Shown one piece after another: positions 1-7,146 of a stretch of 10,899 nucleotides of DNA. Made by a program: the position numbers and the translations under genes. The stretch lies in NCBI GenBank assembly GCA_002284615.2, contig MU069757.1, positions 311,306 to 322,204 on the forward strand. The letters are read 5' to 3'. Every line of letters starts with the position of its first letter. Within the stretch, counting starts at the first letter, position 1. The stretch is from Dunaliella salina (lineage: Eukaryota; Chlorophyta; Chlorophyceae; Chlamydomonadales; Dunaliellaceae). The notes under the pieces are model-generated. The model was given only the letters and a program-made list of their open reading frames with translations. It was not told the origin of the DNA and did no database searches.

Positions 1-697
1 GGGGGGGGGCAGGGAGACTGCTCCATGTGGGGGTCTGTGTTGGAGTTCTTATTAAAAAGGCCAGTTTGGGCTCCATGCTGGGTCTGGCTCTTTGTGCGGA
101 CACATTCTGGGAGGCACAGAGGGACATTGCAAACATCAGAAATGAAGAGCAAACAGGAAAATTTCCTGCCAGAGAAGTCATAATAAAGAATGCTCATGAT
201 TGTTACCATGCTTTAAGGTGAGGCCGAGGAGGGCCGAGCAGCGGACAGATGTAAATGATGTGCTATGTCATACTCTCTCCCTCTCCAGGGGCTGCAAGGG
301 GAGGTGTTTTGGATTGCGCTGCAGCTACTCATCGGCCGCAACCTGCTGGCCTTGGGCAGGCTCGCCTAATATAATCAACCTAATACAATCAGATTGAATG
401 CAGCAGGGAAGGCAACCTGTGGCAGAGCGTAGACAGTGCGTCTTTTCTGAAGGGCATTCGCGCGCAGAACTCTCCAGCTCAGTGGATCCTATTTGGGGCA
501 CTGCCAGCGACGACATGGCAGAAGGAGCATGATAGAAGGGGAGAGGCATGCATGCATGCCCTGATGGAAACGGAAGGGATTGGCCAGCGCACCTGTCTGG
601 TTGCCTGGTGTCTGTGCAAATAAGAGTCAATTTTAAACATGAAAGAGCTATAAATGGAGGTTGCTGTGTCGGGGGCATGGATTGAGGAAACAACATT
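1..697. other. 5' flank without a recognised gene
   Basis: I see no supportable gene here. The window opens with nine G's, which may be a contig edge. A 16-bp perfect palindrome, GGCATGCATGCATGCC, lies at 545-560. A TATA-box-like string (TATAAAT, 649-655) stands about 45 bp before an ATG at 700-702. That ATG opens a frame which closes within about 75 codons and resembles nothing I know. The open frames on both strands look like chance. Confidence 0.5.
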
Positions 698-747
698 GAA
701 TGGAGGCCAGGCCCTTCGAAAATTTACCTTGCTCTGTTGAGGGCTGT

Positions 748-827
748 ACTTCTCAAACTTTCCTTCTCAACTCAAAAGTTAAAATTTGTATGCACTGCAC
801 ACACTTCTCAAACTTTCCTTCTCAACT
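748..827 (+). repeat. 25-bp exact direct repeat, offset 55 bp
   Basis: The 25-bp pyrimidine-rich string at 748-772 recurs exactly at 803-827, with 30 bp between the copies. Both begin ACTTCTCAAACTTTCC. The second copy lies just before a possible 3' splice site (AG at 840-841), so it could act as a polypyrimidine tract. It may instead be a simple local duplication. Confidence 0.85.
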
Positions 828-841
828 GCCAAGCTGTGAAG

Positions 842-1013
842 GAATTCGGCCAAGGAGGTGGCCAGGTTCTTCCTGAGCTCGACACCTCAGGACCCATCTC
901 AGTGGCGAATGCTTCTTGGAGTCCAAAAGAGTAAGATGCAGGATTTAACAAAGGGTCCCTCACCATCCAAGCAGCCCCGGCAGAGGTTCGAGGGGACAAA
1001 ATGGAGGGGTTAA
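842..1013 (+). CDS. candidate short exon, protein-like frame ending in TAA (hypothetical)
   Basis: An open frame of 56 codons starts at 843 and ends at the TAA at 1011-1013. Its composition is protein-like, rich in charged and aromatic residues, with a start such as AKEVARFF and a middle such as DPSQWRMLLG. In this frame it is closed upstream by a TGA, and an AG at 840-841 preceded by a pyrimidine tract could be the acceptor. A donor-like GTAAGA also occurs at 931, in which case the exon would be shorter. I do not recognise the family. The support is composition plus splice-like borders only, so it could be chance. Confidence 0.2.
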
Positions 1014-1052
1014 ATGGGAGTGGACACCAGGATAAGGCCCTGTTTGACGCAG

Positions 1053-1218
1053 CCATGGGGTCTGGCCTTCTCACAACACACTGGACTTCTCAACCATTGA
1101 GGCATGTGTCTATCCTTCAGCTTGGCTTGACCAGAGCTTGTATCCCAGTGTTCGTGGCCTCAAATCCAGGTCAATTCTGTACAGTTTATTGAAGCAAAAT
1201 GGATACACTTGTCTTTAA
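1053..1218 (+). CDS. candidate exon, protein-like frame (hypothetical)
   Basis: The frame is open from an acceptor-like CAG (ending at 1052) to a TAA at 1216-1218. It reads like protein, including a stretch LDFSTIEACVYPSAWLDQSL. A donor-like CCAG/GTCAAT at 1169-1170 would end the exon earlier, and another acceptor-like CAG ends near 1118. A second frame over the same bases is also open, so the choice of frame is uncertain. Its phase does not join simply to the next candidate exon at 1627. No family is recognised. Confidence 0.18.
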
Positions 1219-1625
1219 GGGATTTTTGAGACAGATAGGATTGTCAATTTTGTTTCTTGCAACTGCAAGCAACAAAAAGGTCCTCAAGGAAATTTAAGAG
1301 GAACTTACTTGAAAAGGTCCACGAAATTGTTTGGAACACATATCCAACCCGGATTCACCCTCAGCCTCGAGAATCCAGGGCCTCATGCAATGTGGCGGGT
1401 GCTTTTTGTGTCCTGTCTGCTTCATTGGACGCTTGGCAATTATGCTTTGCCACGTCTCAAACTGTCATCACGTTGGATCATTCAGTCATACAGGCTTTGT
1501 GTGCCTCTTCTGTGCAATGCAAATTTGAACGACGACAGTCATCGTCAGTGAGTGATCAGAGTGAAGAGTGTGACACCAATGACAAATTATTTATGTTATT
1601 CATGAGTGTATCTGCATTCTTCTAA
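1219..1625. other. stretch with no certain gene
   Basis: Three overlapping + frames stay open for 60 to 120 codons between about 1257 and 1625. None carries a motif I recognise, and there is no second copy to compare with. One of these frames could hold an exon, but nothing in the sequence selects it. Confidence 0.4.
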
Positions 1626-1901
1626 GATGTTCTTGCCCCAGCTGGTCGAGTTTTCAGCATTCTGAATGGTGACAGGTATGAAGTCTGGAGGAACCTGCGC
1701 CATGGCTCCTTCATGTTGCATGCTTGTGAGCTCATTGGCTTCCCTTCAATACGTTTCCATTTGCTTTGTCCCACGCGTCCTCAGTGCAGACGCATTTAGC
1801 CATGTTCTCAGCACAAGAAATTGGCTCATATGGTTTGGATTTACATCAACTGCAATCAGGGTCCTGTGCTAGTAAAATCTTGAAATCTGGTAGCACCTGT
1901 T
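1626..1901 (+). CDS. candidate two-exon piece around a 59-bp intron (hypothetical)
   Basis: A frame opening after a TAA at 1623-1625 runs through a protein-like stretch (for example GRVFSILNGDRYEVWRNL) to 1725. There a donor-like CTT/GTGAGC occurs. The segment 1726-1784 then has the form of a short intron, with a pyrimidine-rich end and TCCTCAG as acceptor. Splicing T to TG keeps the frame open through a second protein-like stretch (THLAMFSAQEIGSYGLDLHQ) to a TGA at 1899-1901. A possible but weak donor (AGG/GTCCTG at 1860-1861) would join in phase to the membrane-segment exon at 2228. This may therefore be an upstream part of that gene. I do not recognise the protein, and the intron is inferred. 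Confidence 0.3.
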
Positions 1902-2018
1902 GATATTCTTGTATGCAAGCTCAAGCAACAAAGCTCAAGCAACAAAGCTCAAGTAACAAAGCTCGAGTAACAAAGCCAGGAGCCCCTAATGATGTTCTTG
2001 TTTGCAAGCTCAAGCAAC
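1902..2018 (+). repeat. 14-bp tandem array and 89-bp-spaced duplication
   Basis: Four 14-bp units of the form CTCAAGCAACAAAG run from 1920 to 1975, with C/T and A/G changes in the last two. In addition, a 28-bp string at 1902-1929 (GATATTCTTGTATGCAAGCT and on) recurs at 1991-2018 with two differences. The array appears to have grown inside one half of a local duplication. It lies in the putative intron upstream of the 2228 exon. Confidence 0.8.
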
Positions 2019-2166
2019 CTTTCTGCTCAACCGGCTTCCCCACCTGGGGCCCAGACCTTGGCACCTGGGACCCCCAAAAATCAAGTCAACCCCCTCCACC
2101 CTATCACCTCATACACAGACATGCAAGCCTGTGAACGCATGAACACACTGCTGCAGCATTGTCCCT

Positions 2167-2206
2167 GCAGTCATCTACTCCATTGCCCTGACTGGCCTCC
2201 TTTCTC
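2167..2206 (+). repeat. relict duplicate of the membrane-helix segment, 74 bp upstream of the exon copy
   Basis: The bases from 2167 read AVIYSIALTGL in one frame. The exon copy from 2241 reads AAICFIALVGY. The right arm shows the same pair (AVVYFIALTGL and AAICFIALTGY) with the same 74-bp offset, so the duplication predates the inverted duplication. Because 74 is not a multiple of 3, this first copy is out of frame with the second and sits in the presumed intron. It may be a lost or alternative exon. Confidence 0.6.
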
Positions 2207-2227
2207 AATGCACCAACCTTGTCGCAG

Positions 2228-2852
2228 GTTCATCGTGCATGCAGCCATTTGCTTCATCGCGCTTGTTGGCTATGTTGTACAGCGTGTGAGGGCTTGGCAC
2301 GCAGCAAGAGGCCTCAAAAGGCAGGTCAGTCCAGACTTTCCCGTAACATCAAAAGAGCTGGACCCTCGCAGCAGCGCAGGGAGCTTTGCAGCCTTGAATA
2401 GGCAAAAAAGTGCCGTCTCCTCCTTCCATGAAAAATTATTCAGCGGGTCTGATGTGGAAAGTGGCCTGGAAAATGGTCAAAGCACAAGGTTCAAACCTTC
2501 TGAAGGAGGGAGTGGGCGTCTGACAGCAGGAAAGGAAGTGAGGATGACCCCCCGCGCGCGCAGCAGCGAGCAGCTTGTTGAGCCTTGTGGGCGAGGCAGT
2601 GGCCAGCTTGTTGACCCTGGCATGCGAGGCAGTGGACAGCTTGTTGTCCCTGGCGTGCACAGCAGTGAGCAGCTCGTTGTCCCTGGCGTGCGCAGCAGCG
2701 AGCCGCTTGTTGACCCTGGCGTGCGCAGCAGTGGGCAGCATGTTGTTCCCGGCGCGCGCAGCAGTAGTGAGCTGCCTGTTGTGACCAGGCAAGGAAGTGT
2801 CATCTCCTCTTTCCATGACAAGTTGTTCAGGGCGCCCAAGGATGCTGAGTAA
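2228..2852 (+). CDS. last exon of an unrecognised single-pass membrane protein (left copy)
   Basis: The exon is called from an acceptor (CTTGTCGCAG, AG at 2226-2227) to the TAA at 2850-2852, giving about 207 residues. It starts with a hydrophobic segment, FIVHAAICFIALVGYVV, followed by a basic stretch (QRVRAWHAARGLKRQ) that suggests a stop-transfer border. A Ser-rich tail then carries the motif SSFHEKLF (2418-2441), a 33-bp in-frame repeat zone (2559-2792) and a terminal SSFHDKLF (2805-2828). The right copy has an in-frame stop just upstream of the same acceptor, so splicing is more likely than an upstream ATG. Differences from the right copy fall mostly on third codon positions in this frame, which supports real coding on this strand. 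An open antisense frame exists but fits worse. The family, function and upstream exons are unknown; the 1626-1901 piece is a candidate. Confidence 0.6.
2559..2792 (+). repeat. 33-bp coding minisatellite, 7 units
   Basis: There are six 33-bp units (2559-2756) plus one diverged 36-bp unit. They encode 11-residue repeats of the type R-S/G-S-E/G-Q-L/H-V-x-P-G-V. The length keeps the frame. The right paralogue has only four units (10271-10405), so the array has changed by three whole units since the duplication. Confidence 0.9.
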
Positions 2853-3116
2853 GGAGAGGAAGGCAGCCAAGAGGTCCAGGAGGATGTCCCTAGCTTGGAG
2901 CAGGCAGCAGCAGGCTGTCAGTCCATGCACGCTGGCAACTTGAGTGTGCATGCATGCAGAGGGGTCAAGGAGGACGTCCCTAGAGCAGGCACGCTGCAGA
3001 CTATTGGAGTATGCATGCAGGGGGCAATTGGAGGAGGCTGTTGGAGCTTGCATGCATGCAGAGTTTCAAAGAGGACGTCCCCAGCCTAGAGCATGCATGG
3101 AGAAAATGCAAGGGAG
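2853..3116 (+). repeat. 3' flank with GCATGC and GAGGACGTCC-core repeats
   Basis: Three related cores of about 31-33 bp start near 2871, 2959 and 3061, about 90-100 bp apart. Each contains a GGTC(C/A)AGGAGGA(C/T)GTCC-like string followed by TAG and GAGCA. The second and third are preceded by GCATGCATGCAGAG. The segment 2853-3063 differs from its right-arm partner (10000-10210) at only five positions by my count. It is probably 3' UTR or downstream DNA. The short open frames in it do not look like genes. Confidence 0.75.
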
Positions 3117-3195
3117 ATAGACCCCAGCAGCTGTAAGCTGCGTCTTGTCTGTGTGGGAGTCTTGCTTCCTCCTTCTGCGACAAGCTGCAAAGTGG
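3117..3195 (+). pseudogene. broken extra copy of the membrane protein C-terminus (left arm)
   Basis: About 270 bp after the stop codon, the sequence reads DPSSCKL and then, after a frameshift, GSLASSFCDKL. This matches the end of the main exon (SSSELPVV, then GSVISSFHDKLF) in order. It is short, frameshifted and lacks the rest of the protein. A better preserved counterpart in the right arm (9849-9932) makes the match convincing. It shows that the gene end was tandemly duplicated before the arms formed. Confidence 0.65.
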
Positions 3196-3329
3196 GCTCC
3201 CTGGTGCAAACCTGGGTGTTGGTCACAGTGAAAGAGGCAGCAAGTTGCATCCCGTGGACAAATCCATCCGTTGTTCTGTCCTTGGGTTGCAGTCTGCTCC
3301 TTATAAAGTGAGGTCTTGGCTAGGTGCAC

Positions 3330-3480
3330 CTATGCGCGGAGGTGTGGTAAGCACATTCAGGCATGGCATGCATTCGCAGACGCAGGGGTGTGGTGGTTGC
3401 ATGCAGGCTTGGCCATGCAATTGCAGGCGCAGAGGTGTGGTGAGCACACCCGGGCATGGCCGTGCAGCTGCACCTACACC
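3330..3480 (+). repeat. degenerate minisatellite zone (left arm)
   Basis: Roughly three imperfect units of about 50 bp contain GGTGTGGT, then GCACA or GCATG, then GGCATGGC. They align with the longer array in the right arm at 9283-9545. No coding is supported. Confidence 0.6.
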
Positions 3481-5083
3481 ACAAGGAAACTGAACGTATC
3501 TAACACGCGATGTTGAGCCAAAGGTAAGAGCTCAAAAGTGAGAGTTGAGCAGGGTTGTTAGTGCCTGTTGTAGGAGAGCCATGCATGCAATGTCTCTTGG
3601 GGAGTTAGGGGGAAGTTGGTTTCATTCTTTCCTCCGTTCCTGGCACATGAAAAAACAACTCAAGTAGCCCCCCATCCCTAATTGCATTGAGGGAATGCTT
3701 CTGCTGCCTGCCAAGTTTCTGGATTTTTAAGCACGGGGGTGGTGGGTTTGAGTACCTTGATTTTTTTGCTGTCAAGGAATTTTCTACCTCAGAAGACCGC
3801 CCGTCCCTCATCATCTCTGCATGAGTGCTTTCATCCCATGCACACTCAATCCTTCCCACACCAAGAGGGCTTGAGCATGTTTTGGGAATCCATTGACAGC
3901 ATTCCCCCGTCTCTGCCAAATGGGCTTTCAACCTAGATATTATCTGTCCCTCTTGCACCCAAGGAAGGTTCATCTCATTGCTTGTGCACGTCTCGCTTTT
4001 CCTTCAAGCATTGGGGGGTCTCTTGACCTCCTCTTTCCTGCAAGCATACAGCTGGATTGTCCCTGCACTTGAGGGAGGTGCTTCCCATTGCTTATATGTG
4101 TTTCGCTCTCCTCTATGCGTCGAGGGACCCAAGTGCCTGAGCTTTGCTTAAAGCATATGGCTGGCATGTCCTGGCTCTTCAATTGTGGACCCCTTCATGT
4201 ATACTTACAGCCTACACAAGCTGAGTCGCCTTATTCCTCTCTTGTATTGCGAGGCATTTTGCTGTTGCCTGGTTGAGAGCCAAGGCAGGTTTCCGTGATA
4301 TGGTGCATATTTATTCATTGTTACCCTGGGGGGCCTGCAGTTCAATTCATATTTTCAATCCATATTACATCAAAAAATTAGATGTATATTGTACTCGTCG
4401 TCATATGTGTACCTGAAGCAAAGAAATACCAAATAATGTGCATCGATGTACCCTGTGGAAAAGGGTTACCCCAGCAAAGCAGCGTGTAGGTGGAGTGGCG
4501 TATTTTTCCAAATAATGGATTAGGTATAACCGACAGTGCAAGGAATCATCCTTGCTTTGCTTTCCTACGAAGAGTGGGATTGGTGCTCATTGCACCACCC
4601 TCTGTGCTGCCTAATATTTATCAATGTTATTGTATTGTAGCCCAGGGCTGTCTCATGCTTGTTGAACCTGGCTCTCAGCTGCACATGATCCATTGGAGCG
4701 CCGCTGTTGTTCTGGGCTCCCCATTGTTCAGTGTGTAGCCGCCATTTGCCTTTAGTGTGAAAGGAGCTGCCTTATTTAAAGTAGGTCTGGGGGTGTTGCA
4801 ATAGGCTTTATTGTTACCGCCTGTCGAGCTGCTGGACGTAGATGCACATGGCAGTGATAATAAGCTTTTAGGAAAAAACTTTGTCAACAAGTAAATTGCT
4901 CATTTCTGAGGAGATTGAACTTGAAATACTGATGACATTGCATACTCCGAACGGATTTGATGAGGCATTAGTGTGTCAAACGAAACAACACTCATAATTT
5001 CTGCTAATGTCTGTGTAGGTATTTGGTTGTTTCACGTGATTTCTCATGGCGCTCTTACCCTGCAGTAGTGGGCTTCAAATTGG
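3481..5083 (+). other. diverged non-coding part of the left arm
   Basis: No gene is supported here. The stretch is conserved, at lower identity, with the right arm, and the similarity shows no codon pattern. Small frames at 3605-3973 (-), 4088-4276 (+) and 4490-4738 (+) have no recognisable motifs. A small hairpin, TACATC/GATGTA (4366-4386), corresponds to a GCATCA/TGATGC hairpin at 7966-7984 in the right arm. Confidence 0.6.
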
Positions 5084-5196
5084 TTTTGTTGTTGGAGGGA
5101 AGGTCATACGGTCTGTACACCAATGTGGCCTCCTTTCCTTCATTAATGTAGGGAGACTTTCTCTGCATACTTTTTTCTTTCTGATCCTGCTTTTGT
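5084..5196 (+). mobile_element. R1 repeat copy, 101 bp, with TTTTGT target-site duplication
   Basis: The right arm reads straight through the equivalent site (near 7236-7260), while the left arm has an extra 5090-5190 flanked by TTTTGT at 5084-5089 and 5191-5196. The extra DNA matches the end of two other R1 copies, with shared blocks such as AATGTAGGGAGA, TTTCTCTGC and a T/C-rich 3' end. It is 5'-truncated relative to those copies. The anchored 3' end, variable 5' end and short duplication suggest copying through RNA, as for a SINE or LINE-like element. A fragment of an LTR is the alternative. Confidence 0.6.
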
Positions 5197-5295
5197 ACTT
5201 CTGTGCTACTTGTCTTTTCTAGTGCAACAGCAGGTTTCCCTGACCCCCTTTGTGGCATACAAGGTTTACAAGGTCTACAAGAATAAGGCCTTCAG

Positions 5296-5689
5296 TCAAG
5301 AATTGCGACTGCTAGCCTGCTCATGAAAGGCGATTAATTCATGAAGGAGCTTTGTGGCACACCTTGTTTACTGATGACCATTCCCAAGATTTCCACTGGT
5401 TGCTAGAATTTCGAGGACTGAGGTATTCTATCCTAGGGTGACTCTAGTCTAGAGTCATAACGCTTGCATTTTTGTCTAGGAATCAATGCAGTGCTAGTAA
5501 TCCAGTCCCCGCTAAGAAAAGAAGCATGACGCAACGGTTTTAACTTTCAGTCAGCCCAGGCAAGCTATGCCAGAAATAGGGGAGTCCTTGCCCCAAGGGA
5601 AAATGTGTATGCAGCCTAGTTTATTTTGATACATTGAACACTTCTGCATCAAAAAAAGTAGGGATGATTTCAGATTTCAGATTTAAATG
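5296..5689. other. unique central stretch between the arms
   Basis: I see no gene and no match to either arm. It contains a perfect 8-bp stem with a 3-base loop, TGACTCTA-GTC-TAGAGTCA (5439-5457). A short TTTCAGA doublet lies next to the end of the adjoining LINE fragment (about 5668-5682). Confidence 0.5.
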
Positions 5690-6337
5690 AGATGACCTTC
5701 ACCCGGATTGTTTGACTGATCGGCCTGTGACTGGTCCTCGCCAGCCAACATAATATCCATAAGCTCAGAAATAAACAAATAAAGCTTGTTGTTGTCTTGC
5801 AAGAGGGAATCATGCACAGCCTGGACACTAACTCACTGTAATTAAGGTAGTTCCATTGAAAAAACACCTGAGAAGCAGTTGAACAGGTGAGCATACTTTC
5901 TCCTCAAATCACAAACAGCTGCGTTTCTGCACATCAAAAGGGCATGGACTTCATCCTGAATCTCAGCACTAGAGCAGCAATCACACACGAGAGTCCCAAG
6001 CCGCTGTCTCTACCTTCAACTTGTGTGCCCTAAGTCTGAATCGGCTAACATTCCTTACGACGTGTTGAGACAGATCCTAATGCATGTGTCTAGGTAAGCA
6101 GGCTGGGGCACGCACATTGTGGTCAAAAGGCACTGCAAACAAAGTTTGATAAGTTGCCAATTTACTGTAAGTCTCCCGTGGGTTTACTCCCTCAACATCT
6201 CTCCACACTGCCTGCAACCTGTGCCTGAGGTCAGCAGTGAACTCTTGTGTAGAAATAGGAGTACCCTGCTGCACAGCTTCAACAAAGGAATCACAAAGTA
6301 GGGATGAGGTGTTGTACGTGAGCCAGGGGCACAATTT
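5690..6337 (-). pseudogene. broken LINE-type retrotransposon ORF2 3' end (fragment 1)
   Basis: Read on the - strand, this aligns along its length with fragment 2. Shared parts include the start (EAVQQGTPISTQEFTADLRH against a related string), FAVPF, VRAP, RHM, then NVSRFRLRAHKLKVETAAW, a CDCC...DEVHALLMC zinc-knuckle-like part, and DNNKLYLFISELMD near the end. The frame is broken by a TAG after RHMH and by at least two frameshifts, so it is dead. Only the part C-terminal to the reverse transcriptase is present, as expected for 5' truncation. The family is a non-LTR retrotransposon, and the exact clade is not determined. It ends next to an ATCTGAA doublet that may be its tail. Confidence 0.7.
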
Positions 6338-6353
6338 GAGGTTAGGTTAGGTT
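6338..6353 (-). repeat. telomere-like TAACC tail of LINE fragment 2
   Basis: On the + strand the string is GAGGTTAGGTTAGGTTA; on the element strand it is three TAACC units, starting at the stop codon. Simple-repeat tails are known for several non-LTR retrotransposon families. The unit resembles telomere repeats but three units is far too short to call telomeric DNA. Confidence 0.6.
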
Positions 6354-6986
6354 ACAATGTCTTGGGGACCTTCAGCCAAGTCGTTCGGCCAATCAGTCTG
6401 TGCCTGGTCTACGCCAGCCATAAACAAATCCATAAGCTCAGAAATACAATGAGGAAGTTTGTTGTTCTGCTGGGAAAGAGAATCAGAAACCATAGGAATG
6501 CTGACCTGTTGCACACAAGCTTCAGCNTGGGAGAAATGATCAATCCATTGAAACAGCTCAATGTACCTACGCCAAATCTGGCCCGCCTCAGGACATGAAC
6601 ACTTGAGAAGCACATGAACTTCATCTTGATCCTCATGCAAGCTGCATCTATCACAAATAGGAGGAATCTGTTCACAGGACCAAATCGCACAGTCCGTACG
6701 CAAGGTTTGCGGTTCGTGAGCACGTGATCTGAAACGGCTGACATTACGCAATACATGTCTTGACAGGTTCAGGAACATGTGATGAGGGGTTCCCACAGGG
6801 GCACGCACACTTGAAGGAAAAGGCACACCAAAGAAAGCCTTGTAAATGGCCACAGAGTCGCGAGGCATTGGCAAGTGCGGAGCATGATCGTCATCAGTGC
6901 TCCAGACCTTACGCAATCGCAACCTCAAATCATCAGCAAATTCTTGCAGCCTAATAGGATCACCAGTTTGGAACGCTTGCACATAC
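6338..6986 (-). mobile_element. LINE-type retrotransposon ORF2 3' end (fragment 2), open frame
   Basis: A single open frame of about 211 codons runs on the - strand from about 6982 to the stop at 6347. It has no ATG at its left edge (first codon GTG), so it is the 3' part of a longer ORF. Near its middle is a C-x2-C-x9-H-x4-C motif (ICDRCSLHEDQDEVHVLLKC), typical of the zinc-binding region after reverse transcriptase in many LINEs. A basic NVSRFRSRAH stretch precedes it. The reverse transcriptase and endonuclease domains are absent, so it cannot move by itself. Its 3' end abuts fragment 1 and carries a TAACC-repeat tail, which suggests it inserted into or beside that older copy. One unknown base (6527) falls in the frame. 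Confidence 0.7.
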
Positions 6987-7146
6987 GAGCCAGATGCTTC
7001 TAGTAACCCTCCAGGTCCACATTAGTTTTCTCATTTACATACCTTGTAGTGGAGGGGGCTCACGGCTTTTTGAGCCAATGTGCCTCCTTTTCCTTAATTG
7101 ATGTAGGGAGAGTTTCTCTGCCTGCGTAGTTTTTCTCTTATTTTCT
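6987..7146 (+). mobile_element. R1 repeat copy in the centre, abutting LINE fragment 2
   Basis: From GAGCCAGATGCTTC to the T/C-rich end at 7146, this aligns with 8487-8651. Shared blocks are TAACCCTCCAG, CTCACGGCT, TTGAGCC, GATGTAGGGAGAG, CTCTGCCT and the TTTTTCT end. Its right end coincides with the end of the right inverted arm, so it may mark the breakpoint or have inserted there. No target-site duplication could be set because the other side is LINE sequence. Confidence 0.6.

Larger units (their letters stand above)
2128..5295 (+). repeat. left arm of large imperfect inverted duplication
   Basis: This stretch aligns in order with the reverse complement of 7147-10832. The colinear landmarks are the membrane-protein exon, its 3' flank, the GCATGC repeats, the block TGAGGTCTTGGCTAGGTGCA (3309-3328), the block ATCCATTGACAGCA (3888-3901), GAAGGAATC-type strings near 4540 and CTTCTGTGCTAC near 5200. 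Identity by eye is about 80% in the exon, nearly complete just after the stop codon and about 65-75% further in. It is most simply an old inverted duplication of a gene end plus downstream DNA. Confidence 0.85.

Noticed and set aside
325..696. 123-codon - frame in the 5' flank
   Set aside because: No motif, no splice logic and no second copy; its composition looks like chance.
1989..2852. Full 287-codon + frame starting at ATG 1989
   Set aside because: The right arm has an in-frame stop just before the shared acceptor, and the upstream 80 codons are Pro-rich and repeat-derived. An exon starting at 2228 fits both copies.
2436..3053. Long antisense frame (205 codons), with a counterpart at 10010-10525
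   Set aside because: It overlaps the exon on the opposite strand. Third positions of the sense frame are first positions of this one, and variation concentrates there, so the sense frame fits better. The part beyond the stop is open only because the flank is nearly identical between arms.
6338..6353. Telomere DNA
   Set aside because: There are only three TAACC units, placed exactly at the 3' end of a LINE fragment; a retrotransposon tail explains it.
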